Source of the DNA: Modestobacter lapidis
GTDB taxonomy: Bacteria > Actinomycetota > Actinomycetes > Mycobacteriales > Geodermatophilaceae
Assembly (NCBI GenBank): GCA_019779905.1
Contig: JABAKE010000001.1
Location: 248,001-312,000 of the forward strand
DNA: 64,000 nt
Direction: 5' to 3'
The notes under the pieces are model-generated. The model did not search any database, had not been told where the DNA came from, and saw nothing but the letters and a program-made list of their open reading frames with translations. Positions 41,301 to 48,075 of this stretch are shown here, in pieces (within the stretch, counting starts at the first letter, position 1; every line of letters starts with the position of its first letter). Both the position numbers and the translations under genes were made by a program.

Positions 41301-42120
41301 GATCGGCGAGCTGGACCGCCTGCGCCGCAGCGGCGCGCGGGCGAGCAGCGGTGGCCAGCTCGGGCTCGACCTGTTCGGGGCCGACCTGTTCGGCGCCGAG
41401 GGAGCCGGCGGGGACGGCACCGACGGCACCGACGGCAGCGGGCCGGCCGGGTTCGTCCCCAGCGGCCTGCCGGAGTTCACCGACGCCGAGCGGGTGCGCG
41501 CCGAGCTGGAGGTGCTGGGCCTGGACGCCAGCCAGCACGTCGTGGAGTTCTACCGGCCGTTTCTCGCCGCACTCGGGGCGGTGCCGGCGGGGGAGCTGCT
41601 CCAGTGCCGTAGCGGCGTGGAGGTGCTGGTGGCCGGGGTCAAGGTGGCCACCCAGACCCCGCCGATCCGGTCCGGCCGCCGGGTCGTCTTCGTGACCCTG
41701 GACGACGGTACCGGCTGCGCCGACTCGACCTTCTTCGAGGATGTGCAGGGTCCCTACGCCGCCACCGTCTTCCACTCCTGGCTGCTGGTGGTGCGCGGGG
41801 TGCTGCGCCGCACCGGGCCCCGCGGGGTCTCGATGCGGGCGACCGGGGCCTGGGAGCTGCCGGCGCTGCACGAGGCGTGGGAGGCCGGTGGGCCGGCCGC
41901 GGTGTCCGACCTGATGGCTGCGCCGGGCGCGTACACCGAGCAGGCGATCGCCGGGGCGGCCGCCTCGCACGGTCCCCGCCCGGTGGTGGTCCGGCCGGTG
42001 CTGGTGCACCCGACGGGCTTCCGGATGTCGCCCTACGCCGACATCCGGCCGGCGGGGGACGACGCCAAGGTCGCGCCGCGGAAACTGTGGCACTCCAGCC
42101 CGGGCAGTCCGGGGCACTGA
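38359..42120 (+). CDS. dnaE2: DnaE-type polymerase III alpha subunit, probably the damage-inducible second copy
   Basis: A 1253-residue C-family polymerase. The PHP domain opens with FVHLHVASGYSMRYG, where the HTEYS motif of replicative DnaE1 has lost its His (ASGYS). The palm has PDIDID at 445-450, followed by DDVEELGLLKLDLLGIR, with finger motif RPGPVKSDMV; the C-terminal part has a helix-hairpin-helix region and an OB fold (about 1090-1180). It differs from both canonical DnaE1 and ImuC-type DnaE2 in sequence style. Start overlaps the HEPN gene. Position behind a LexA box marks it as SOS-induced and likely involved in mutagenic repair. imuA and imuB are absent nearby. Confidence 0.85.
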   Translation: MTDPFVHLHVASGYSMRYGANHPADLVARAAEHGMGALALTDRDGLYGTVKFALACRAAGIRPLFGVDLAVDPAAGGEPGDQDRSGSGRPGRISSVELRRATHPSGRRSPARGGAGVDPRFPRATFLARDGAGWASLCRLTSATHLGGTRGEPVSSLPRTAEHAPGLLAVLGPESSVGRALTAGRTDLAHARLAAWREVFGPGGLVLEVVHHRGRGDRSRAQAMLRLAAESGVPAVLTNAVRYVDALDAPTADVLDAARRLVPLGQQHVDRRTAEGYLKSGKEMAALAEELTGPDRDAALELLATTARVAEQCAVDIRADLGIGTVRYPELDVVTTGAERGMGPAQVLRARCEAGFGRRGMTPSAAVRERLEDELAVIEQLGYPSYFLTVADVVGLIKELRVRAAARGSGAGSLVTYLLGISDVDPIRYGLLMERFLSPLRHQLPDIDIDVESARRMEVYDAVIARFGAHRVSCISMMDTYRVRHAIRDVGAALGLPPGEIDTVAKAFPHIRADQVHAALRDLPELRASRLGSKRSGGSGDLDLLFDLVARLDGLPRHIALHPCGVLLSDATLLDRTPVENSYLGYPMSQFDKDDVEELGLLKLDLLGIRMQSAIAHAMDEVARVDGEQLDIDAVPRDDPATFELIRSTRTLGMFQIESPGQRELVGKFGPQTFEDLIVDISLFRPGPVKSDMVTPFLMARNGWREPVYPHPALREALEQTAGVVVFHEQVLMIVAAMTGCSLAEADEVRRALGEKDAHPEVRAWFLPRALEEGFPVVVAEQVWEVLVAFGSFGFCKAHAAAFALPTYQSAWLKTHHTAAFLAGVLTHDPGMYPKRLILDDARNFGVRVLGLDVNASAGTYRVERVGDDGDGGRHRDGGGGARRPAWMPAAMPDPGRYGIRLSLADVKGISDDEVARIQAGRPYRSLADFWQRAGVSRPVVERLVLAGGFDSVYGFEVRDSEGGRPTRHRQQLTRRDLLLQIGELDRLRRSGARASSGGQLGLDLFGADLFGAEGAGGDGTDGTDGSGPAGFVPSGLPEFTDAERVRAELEVLGLDASQHVVEFYRPFLAALGAVPAGELLQCRSGVEVLVAGVKVATQTPPIRSGRRVVFVTLDDGTGCADSTFFEDVQGPYAATVFHSWLLVVRGVLRRTGPRGVSMRATGAWELPALHEAWEAGGPAAVSDLMAAPGAYTEQAIAGAAASHGPRPVVVRPVLVHPTGFRMSPYADIRPAGDDAKVAPRKLWHSSPGSPGH

Positions 42121-42193
42121 AGAAGGACCAACCCGCCCCCCGCCACTCGCACGCTCGCGGCGGGCCCCTGCGGCGGGGCCTGGGAGTCCGTCC

Positions 42194-42400
42194 TCAGGCG
42201 GGTGCCCAGGCGAGCAGGAACGTCCACCGGTCGCCGTCCCGGCGGTGCACCTGGAAGTCCCGCCGGTCCCCGAACCGGGGCTCGGGCCGGGGGAGGTGTC
42301 GGGCGCGCACGGTGGCGTGGGCCATGGCCTCGTTGTCACAGGTCGCGGTGAAGGTGTCGGTCGGGGACCCCCGCCCGTCCAGCAGTCGGTAGCTCGGCAT
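42194..42400 (-). CDS. Small hypothetical protein
   Basis: A 68-residue soluble protein reading PSYRLLDGRGSPTDTFTATC and ending FQVHRRDGDRWTFLLAWAPA. Composition is balanced rather than Arg/Pro-rich, unlike shadow frames here, and the ATG at 42400 gives a compact domain. I do not recognise a function. It converges on the polymerase gene; the intervening 73 bases hold GC-rich inverted segments that may terminate both. Confidence 0.5.
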   Translation of the reverse strand: MPSYRLLDGRGSPTDTFTATCDNEAMAHATVRARHLPRPEPRFGDRRDFQVHRRDGDRWTFLLAWAPA

Positions 42401-42564
42401 GGCGGGACGGTAGGAACTGTGACGGCGCGCACGGAAGGAGGCGCGCATGTCCGCAGCCCCACCCGTCCGTCCGGTCACTCGGTGCCCTCGCGCACCGGTC
42501 GCCGGGGCCCGCCCCACCCCGGCCGCCACCGCTGCGCGGAGCGGTGCACCCGGCACCGCGCCAC

Positions 42565-42570
42565 TAGGCT
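42565..42570 (+). promoter_or_regulatory. -10 box of the methyltransferase gene
   Basis: TAGGCT is 7 bases before the GTG start at 42578, indicating a leaderless mRNA. No ribosome binding site is present. Confidence 0.45.
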
Positions 42571-42577
42571 CGGCCGG

Positions 42578-43342
42578 GTGCCGTCGACTGAGCCCGCCAC
42601 CGGAGCGCAGCCCCCCGCCCGGACCGTCGCGATCTGGGCGGCGCTCTCCCCGGTGATCGAGGCCGGCGCTCCCCTCCGGGTGCTAGACGTGGGGGGCGGC
42701 AGCGGCATGTTCGCCGTGCCGCTGGCCCAGCTCGGGCACGACGTCACCGTCATCGACCCCAGCGCCGACGCGCTGGCCACGCTGCACCGGCGGGCCGACG
42801 CCGTCGGCGTGGGCATGCGGGTCCGTGGGCTGCAGGGCGACGGCGACCGGATGCACGCCGTCCTCGAGGGCGCGGCGGCAACCGGTGGCGCCGTTCCCGG
42901 TCGCCAGTTCGACCTGGTGCTCTGCCACTCGGTGCTCGAGGTGGTCGACGACCCGGTGAGCACGCTGCGCGAGATCGCCGGCGTGCTCCGCCCCGGCGGG
43001 CAGCTGTCCATCGCCACCGCCAACCGCGCCGGTGCGGTGCTGGCCCGCGCCGTCAGCGGCCACCCCAGGGAGGCCCGGGCGCTGCTGGCCGACCAGGACC
43101 CCGCCCCCGGCCGCGCCCGCCCGGCCCGCCGCCGGTTCGGCCCTCCCGAGCTGCTCGACCTCGTCACCGGGGCGGGGCTGCTGCCCGGCGAGTGGCGCGG
43201 GGTCTCCGTCGTCGCCGACCTGCTCGGAGCCTCCTCCGGCGCCGACCCGACCGCCATCCGCGACCTCGAGCTCGCGCTGGCCGGCAGCTCGCCCTACCGG
43301 GACGTCGCCACCGGCCTGCACGTGCTCGCCACCCGACCATGA
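42578..43342 (+). CDS. Class I SAM-dependent methyltransferase
   Basis: A 254-residue protein. Motif I is RVLDVGGGSGMFAVPLAQLG (about 31-50), the acidic residue after strand 2 is in VTVIDPSADAL, and FDLVLCHSVLEVVDDPVSTL and LRPGGQLSIATANRAG follow. It resembles CmoM/UbiE-like enzymes. Substrate is unknown. Its TGA overlaps the next ATG, so it is coupled to the phosphodiesterase. Start GTG at 42578 follows a -10 box by 7 bases. Confidence 0.85.
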   Translation: MPSTEPATGAQPPARTVAIWAALSPVIEAGAPLRVLDVGGGSGMFAVPLAQLGHDVTVIDPSADALATLHRRADAVGVGMRVRGLQGDGDRMHAVLEGAAATGGAVPGRQFDLVLCHSVLEVVDDPVSTLREIAGVLRPGGQLSIATANRAGAVLARAVSGHPREARALLADQDPAPGRARPARRRFGPPELLDLVTGAGLLPGEWRGVSVVADLLGASSGADPTAIRDLELALAGSSPYRDVATGLHVLATRP

Positions 43343-44523
43343 CGTTCCCGCCCGTCCTGCTCGCCGACGACCTGGTTCGACCGGCCTACGGCGCCGCCAC
43401 CCTCGCCGACGTCCTGCCCGGCGTCACCGCCGCCCTGGGCGCCCCCGTGCACCGTGCCGGCCTCCCCGTCGACCCGCTGGGGCTCACCGACGTCCTGGCC
43501 GGCGCGCGCCGGGTGGCCGTGCTGCTGGTCGACGGCCTCGGGGCGGACCTGGTCCGGGCACATCCCGGGATCGCCCCGGCGCTCACCGCGCTCGCCAGCC
43601 CGGTCGGCGACCTCAGCGCGCCGTGCCCGAGCACCACCCCGGTCAGCCTGGCCACCTTCGGAACCGGCCTGCCCCCGGGCAGCCACGGCGTCCTCGGCTT
43701 CGTCACCGACGTGCCGGGCGAGGACCGGACGCTCAACCACGTCCAGTGGACCGACGACCCCGACCCGCTGCAGTGGCAGGCCCGCCCGACCGTCTTCGAG
43801 CAGGCCGCGGCCGCCGGAGTGGCCTGCGCGGTGGTCGGGCCGCACACCTTCGCCCGTTCCGGCCTCACCCGGGCCGCCTACCGGGGTGCCCGCTACGCCG
43901 CCGCCGTCAGCGCCGGCGATCTCGTCGCGGGCGTGCACGAGTCGCTCGCCGCGGGGTCGCGGTCGCTGGTCTACGGCTACCACGCCGACCTCGACCTCAC
44001 CGGCCACGTCCGCGGCGTCGACTCGGCGAGCTGGCGGAACCAGCTGGGCGTGGTCGACCGGCTGGTCGAGCAACTGGTCGCCGGGCTCCCCGATGACGCG
44101 GCGCTGCTCGTCACCGCCGACCACGGCATGCTCGACGTTCCCGAGCACGCCCGGTTCGACCTCGACCAGGTGCCCGAGCTGGCCGGCGGCGTCCGGGTGG
44201 TCGCCGGTGAGCCCCGTGCCCGGTACGTGCACGCCGTCCCCGGGGCGGAGGCCGACGTGCTGGCCACCTGGCAGGCGGTGCTCGCCCACCGCGCCTGGGT
44301 GGTCGGCCGGGACGAGGCGATCGCCAGCGGCGTCTTCGGTCCGGTCGACTCCGCGGTGGCGGCCCGGATCGGGGACGTCGTCGCGCTGGCCCGGGGCAGC
44401 TGGGCGCTGACCGCCACCGAACGGGAGCCGTTCCCCTCCACCCTCGTCGCGTACCACGGGTCGCTCACCGCGACCGAGCTGGCGATCCCGCTGCTCGCCG
44501 CCCGGGGCACCGCGCTGGGCTGA
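43339..44523 (+). CDS. Alkaline phosphatase superfamily phosphodiesterase/nucleotide pyrophosphatase
   Basis: A 394-residue protein. VAVLLVDGLGADLVRAHPGI holds the first metal Asp, CPSTTPVSLATFGTGLPPGS the nucleophile Thr, HADLDLTGHVRGVDS and LLVTADHGMLDVP the remaining His/Asp metal ligands, and YHGSLTATELAIPLLA the final His. This is the NPP-type layout. No signal peptide is seen, so a cytoplasmic enzyme is likely. The substrate is not clear. It overlaps the methyltransferase gene by four bases. Confidence 0.87.
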   Translation: MTFPPVLLADDLVRPAYGAATLADVLPGVTAALGAPVHRAGLPVDPLGLTDVLAGARRVAVLLVDGLGADLVRAHPGIAPALTALASPVGDLSAPCPSTTPVSLATFGTGLPPGSHGVLGFVTDVPGEDRTLNHVQWTDDPDPLQWQARPTVFEQAAAAGVACAVVGPHTFARSGLTRAAYRGARYAAAVSAGDLVAGVHESLAAGSRSLVYGYHADLDLTGHVRGVDSASWRNQLGVVDRLVEQLVAGLPDDAALLVTADHGMLDVPEHARFDLDQVPELAGGVRVVAGEPRARYVHAVPGAEADVLATWQAVLAHRAWVVGRDEAIASGVFGPVDSAVAARIGDVVALARGSWALTATEREPFPSTLVAYHGSLTATELAIPLLAARGTALG

Positions 44524-44540
44524 CTGCGCGGGCCCGGGCG

Positions 44541-45500
44541 TCAGGCCGGCGCGACGACGCGCAGGTCCAGCGGATGCCAGGTGCGCCAGTGGCCCGGCTG
44601 CAGCGCCCCGCAGGTGAGCCGGTGCGCCTCGGCGGACACCCGGCTCTCCACGGTCACCACGACGTCGCCCGCCGGCCCGGCCAGCGTGACCGACCACCGC
44701 TCGGCCCCGGGCGCGGGGGAGGGCAGCGACCGCACCGCGCGGGGCACCAGGTCGCCCACTCCCAGCAGGCCCAGCTCGGTGCGTGCATGCTGCTGGCCGG
44801 CCTGCGCCGGAGCGCCCAGCCCGGCGCGGCCCCGCAGCCACGGCAGGGCCACCCGCCCGGCGGTGTGTGCCCGGACCAGGTCCGCGCCGTCCCCGGGCAC
44901 CTGCCCGTAGACGAACCCGTGCGGCAGCACGAGGACGTTGGCGGCGAACCGGTCGCCGCCCAGGTGGCTGGTCTCCCAGACGTCGGCCGGGTCGACCGGC
45001 AGCCCTTGGGCCAGCGGCCGCCCACGCACCGCGCAGCAGGTGTCGTGCGCGCCGTGCGTGCACACCAGGTAGGTGGGGGTGTCCGCCGGCTCGCCCACCG
45101 TGTCGTCCCAGGGGACGTGGAGCAGCTCGGCGTCGGTGGCCCGGGTCGCCCAGCGCACGGTCTCCCGGCCCGGGCGGACGTCGGCCAGGGCCCAGCGCAG
45201 GGCGGCGTCGGTAGCCCGGCGACCGGGGCGGCGGACCAGCTGGACGCGCACGCCGGCCTCCCGCGCCCGGGCGGCCAGCCGGGAGGCGACCCGGTGGTCG
45301 AACCGGGACTCCAGCAGGGCGTCCCGGCCCCACGGACCGGGCTGCTCGACGAGCAGCCACTGCTGGGCCGGTGGCGCGGTCGCGCTGGGGGAGTCGCCGC
45401 GCAGCAGGGCCTGCACCGAGCAGCGGTCGTGGTCCAGCCGGCCGGCCGGCCGGGCTCGGCGGGCCCCGCCCGGCCGGGCGGGGCCGGGGGCGGCGCTCAC
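44541..45500 (-). CDS. Sucrase/ferredoxin-like family protein (thioredoxin-like)
   Basis: A 319-residue protein. YLVCTHGAHDTCCAVRGRPL (about 151-170), with its Cys cluster, and ETSHLGGDRFAANVLVLPHG define this family, which may bind a [2Fe-2S] cluster. DRCSVQALLRG near the N-terminus is also typical. A role in electron transfer or redox chemistry is probable; a true sucrase activity is not implied. GTG at 45500 begins 13 bases after the cupin stop on the same strand, so the two are probably co-transcribed. Confidence 0.85.
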   Translation of the reverse strand: MSAAPGPARPGGARRARPAGRLDHDRCSVQALLRGDSPSATAPPAQQWLLVEQPGPWGRDALLESRFDHRVASRLAARAREAGVRVQLVRRPGRRATDAALRWALADVRPGRETVRWATRATDAELLHVPWDDTVGEPADTPTYLVCTHGAHDTCCAVRGRPLAQGLPVDPADVWETSHLGGDRFAANVLVLPHGFVYGQVPGDGADLVRAHTAGRVALPWLRGRAGLGAPAQAGQQHARTELGLLGVGDLVPRAVRSLPSPAPGAERWSVTLAGPAGDVVVTVESRVSAEAHRLTCGALQPGHWRTWHPLDLRVVAPA

Positions 45501-45513
45501 CGTGGCCCGCGGG

Positions 45514-46800
45514 TCATGTCCCCGCCCCGGGCACGACCGCCACCGACTCGGTCACCAGCCGGCGGGCCAGCGTGAGCTGCCCGTCGGCGTCGAGGCCGGG
45601 CAGGTCGGCGACCTTCAGCTCCCCGGCGCCCAGCAGCGCGGCGAGCGCCGGGCGGGTCTCGGCGGGCAGCTCCAGCGACCGCCGCCCGGCCTCCACGGTG
45701 ACCCGGCCGCCGACGGGCTCGCGCAGCGCCAGCCGCAGCAGCGGGCGCAGTCGCAACACGGTGTCGCCGGTCAGCGCGCTGGCCGCGGCCGACTGGGCCA
45801 GCGGGGCCACCGGGGCCGGGCGCACCTGCCCCCAGCTGCGGGCGCGCAGCCGGTCGGACACCTCGGCCGGGTCGACCCGGTCCAGCCACCGGTGCAGGCC
45901 GGCCAGCACCGCGGCGACGTCGTCAGCGGTGGCAGCGGGGTCGGCGAGGTCGACACCCAGCGGCAGCGAACCGCGCAGCTCCGGGTCGTCGGCGGCCAGG
46001 GTGCGCACCAGGTCCAGCGCCGACTCGACCGCGCCCCACCGGGTCACCGGGTGCACCCCGACCGTCAGGTGCGCGCTGATCTCGCCCAGCGCGACCGCCG
46101 AGTGGATGTAGCCGCGGGGCAGGTAGAGCGCGTCGCCGGGACGCAGCACGGTGTCGATCACCGGATCGTGTTCCGCGGCGGCGGCGACCTGGGCGGCCCG
46201 GTCGGTCCACGGGTGGGTGCGCAGCGGGTCGTCGAGCACCGGCTCGTGGATGGTCCAGTGCTTCTCCCCGGCGACCTGCAGCACGAAGACGTCGTGCACG
46301 TCGTAGTGCGGCGAGAAGCCCCGCGCGGACGGCGGGGTGACGTAGGCGTTGACCTGGGTGGGGTGCCCGAGGTCGGCGGCCAGCTGGCCGGCGAACCCGA
46401 TCAGCGGCGGCCACAGCCGGTGCAGCCCCTGCAGGACGACGGTGCTGCCGTCGGCGAACAGCCGCAGCACCGCGTCGGAGGAGACCTGGTCGGCCACCTC
46501 GGCGCCGGCGCCCTGGGGGCTGGTGAAGCGCTTGGGGTCGACGACGGCGCCGTCCTTGGCGATCCGCAGGAAGGGCGTGCGCAGCCCACGGACGCTGAGC
46601 AGCTCGTCGACGTCGGCGAGGGTCAGCAGGTCGGTGAACGTGCCACCCAGCTCCGCAGCGCTGGAGAGCAGGGGCCGGCGCGACCAGTGCTCCGCGGCGA
46701 AGACCTGCGGGTCGACGCGGATACAGCGACGCAGGGCCGGGCGGGCGTCGCCCTCGGAGGAGGACGACGCCCGGTCCTGCGTGGTCGTGCTGGTGGTCAG
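45514..46800 (-). CDS. JmjC-type cupin oxygenase (ROXA-like), apparent CTG start
   Basis: A 428-residue protein if read from CTG at 46800. The Fe(II)/2-oxoglutarate site is visible as H165-x-D167 (GFSPHYDVHDVFVLQVAGEK) and H233 (LPRGYIHSAVA), as in ribosomal-protein and histone hydroxylases. The conserved N-terminal region FAAEHWSRRPLLSS lies upstream of the first ATG/GTG (46497), and the frame has no ATG, GTG or TTG before it. The CTG overlaps the stop of the repeat-protein gene as CTGA, like other overlaps here. A truncated start at 46497 would remove about 100 conserved-looking residues. Confidence 0.8.
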   Translation of the reverse strand: MTTSTTTQDRASSSSEGDARPALRRCIRVDPQVFAAEHWSRRPLLSSAAELGGTFTDLLTLADVDELLSVRGLRTPFLRIAKDGAVVDPKRFTSPQGAGAEVADQVSSDAVLRLFADGSTVVLQGLHRLWPPLIGFAGQLAADLGHPTQVNAYVTPPSARGFSPHYDVHDVFVLQVAGEKHWTIHEPVLDDPLRTHPWTDRAAQVAAAAEHDPVIDTVLRPGDALYLPRGYIHSAVALGEISAHLTVGVHPVTRWGAVESALDLVRTLAADDPELRGSLPLGVDLADPAATADDVAAVLAGLHRWLDRVDPAEVSDRLRARSWGQVRPAPVAPLAQSAAASALTGDTVLRLRPLLRLALREPVGGRVTVEAGRRSLELPAETRPALAALLGAGELKVADLPGLDADGQLTLARRLVTESVAVVPGAGT

Positions 46801-47048
46801 GCCGAACCGTCCGCGCCACCGTCGGCGCCGCCATCGGCACCACCGTCGGCACCACCGTCGGCACCGCCGTCGGCACCGCCGTCCGCGCCGCCGTCCGCGC
46901 CGCCATCGGCACCGCTGTTGGCACCGCTGTCGGCACCACCATCGGCACCGCCGTCCGCGCCGCCGTCGTGCTGACCGGGCGTGCTCTCGGCGGCACCGGA
47001 ATCGGCCGGGCCTTCCGTGCTGGTCATGTCGTCGTCGTCGAGCGCCAT
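46797..47048 (-). CDS. Small acidic protein with 14 Asp-Gly-Gly-Ala repeats
   Basis: An 83-residue protein. The N-terminal leader-like part (MALDDDDMTSTEGPADSGAA to residue 27) is followed by 14 tandem four-residue units: eleven DGGA plus DSGA, NSGA and DGSA variants (residues 28-83). It has no Cys, no membrane segment and hardly any hydrophobic residues. The ATG has a perfect GGAGGAG site. Its stop overlaps the likely CTG start of the cupin oxygenase gene. I know no family for it. A substrate or scaffold of the oxygenase is a reasonable guess from context; a low-complexity protein without enzyme partner is the alternative. Confidence 0.6.
   Translation of the reverse strand: MALDDDDMTSTEGPADSGAAESTPGQHDGGADGGADGGADSGANSGADGGADGGADGGADGGADGGADGGADGGADGGADGSA
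46800..46967 (-). repeat. 12-base tandem repeat encoding Asp-Gly-Gly-Ala
   Basis: Fourteen units of twelve bases, each with variation only at third positions and a few first or second positions (GAC or GAT, GGC or GGT, GCC, GCG or GCT). The repeat is in frame with the 83-residue protein. Unit number is likely to vary between strains by slippage. Confidence 0.8.
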
Positions 47049-47230
47049 GGCTCCTCCGATCGTCGTCCTCGCGGCCGCCGGCCGGCGACCACCTGGCCCA
47101 GTTCTACCGCGATGATCGACTTCCCGCACATAGGGCGGGAGGCCGGCCTTTCCGGAGCCCGGCTGCGGCTCTATGACGATCCGGTCACGGTCCAGGCCGT
47201 GTCGTGGAGGGCTGGGCCCGGCCGGGCACC

Positions 47231-47277
47231 TCATGACCTGTCAGACACGACGACGCACGAGAAGGGACAGGTCATGA
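47231..47277 (+). promoter_or_regulatory. Inverted repeat that could hide the start of the next gene
   Basis: TCATGACCTGTC (47231-47242) and GACAGGTCATGA (47266-47277) are perfect complements, with a 23-base loop. The right arm includes part of the G-rich ribosome binding region and the whole ATG at 47274-47276. In RNA it would sequester the start codon. Confidence 0.5.
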
Positions 47278-47969
47278 CCGAGAGTCGTACGCACACTGAC
47301 GTCAGCTCCCAGGGCAACGTGGTACCGAAGGGGACCGAGGAGTTGGCAGCCGGCGCGACCCGCGACGTGCGGGCCGAGCCGATGGTCCGCGAGGTCGAAC
47401 GGCACGACGGCCCGACGCAGCTCTCGATCGCCCCGCCCCGGCGGGACCGGGTCCGCTGGGGGCCGGTGTGGGCGGGCCTGATCGTCGCGGTCCCCACCTT
47501 CCTGCTCCTGGAACTGGCCACCTTCGCCCTCGGCTGGTGGGACGTCGGCGGGGGAGGCTCGAACGACGCCAACTGGATCAGCGGCCTCATCGGGCTGTTC
47601 GCGTTCTTCCTCGGTGGGCTCACCGCGGGCGCCTCGGCGTTGTGGCGTGGCGTCAGTGACGGGCTGCTGCACGGCATCCTGGTCTGGGCGCTGGGCGTGG
47701 TGACGATCGTCTTTTTGACCCTGTTCGGTGGTGGCGCGCTCTTCGGCTCGCTGGCCAACGTGATCAGCCAGGCCGGTTCGCTCCAGCAGGCCAACCTCCC
47801 GGATGTCCAGGCGGCCAGTGCGCTGGAGACCGTCCGCTCGGGTGCCAGCTGGGCCGTCCTCGGCCTGGGCCTGTCGATCGCGGCCTCGGCGCTCGGCGGC
47901 GTGCTCGGCGCCAAGATGTGGCCGAGCAAGAAGGACACCGAGGAGCACCGGGCCGCCGCCGCCCGCTGA
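47274..47969 (+). CDS. Membrane protein of unknown function
   Basis: A 231-residue protein. The first 60 residues are polar, then come four predicted membrane segments: WGPVWAGLIVAVPTFLLLEL, LIGLFAFFLGGLTAGASALW, ILVWALGVVTIVFLTLFGGG and GASWAVLGLGLSIAASALGG. The last 18 residues are charged. I do not recognise a family name, although YrzE-like small membrane proteins are comparable. The ATG at 47274 is preceded by GAAGGGACAGG, which lies partly in an inverted repeat. dinB follows on the same strand after 106 bases with its own promoter. Confidence 0.7.
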   Translation: MTESRTHTDVSSQGNVVPKGTEELAAGATRDVRAEPMVREVERHDGPTQLSIAPPRRDRVRWGPVWAGLIVAVPTFLLLELATFALGWWDVGGGGSNDANWISGLIGLFAFFLGGLTAGASALWRGVSDGLLHGILVWALGVVTIVFLTLFGGGALFGSLANVISQAGSLQQANLPDVQAASALETVRSGASWAVLGLGLSIAASALGGVLGAKMWPSKKDTEEHRAAAAR

Positions 47970-48018
47970 CCCCTCCGGGACACGCGCCGTTGCGCTCCGG
48001 TCCGGCGTCCCGACCGGC

Positions 48019-48024
48019 TATCGT
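48019..48024 (+). promoter_or_regulatory. -10 box of dinB
   Basis: TATCGT lies 10 bases before a LexA box. A clear -35 hexamer was not found. Confidence 0.4.
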
Positions 48025-48033
48025 CCCCATGAA

Positions 48034-48049
48034 TCGAACAGGCGTTCGA
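48034..48049 (+). promoter_or_regulatory. LexA (SOS) box of dinB
   Basis: TCGAAC-AGGC-GTTCGA is a perfect match to the actinobacterial LexA consensus, with one more symmetric A/T pair outside. It lies just downstream of the -10 box and 27 bases before the GTG start, a repressing position. Confidence 0.85.
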
Positions 48050-48075
48050 TCCATGAGGACGTCGGGAGGGGTGTG

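Noticed and set aside
46800-46967. Possible CRISPR or VNTR-only region
   Set aside because: Units are 12 bases without spacers and encode a regular DGGA protein with a good ribosome binding site, so it is a coding repeat.
45923-46996. Minus-strand frame of 357 codons with Thr-Val-Pro repeats over the repeat gene and cupin
   Set aside because: It is the DGGA repeat and cupin read in a shifted frame; the cupin frame has the metal-binding motifs instead.
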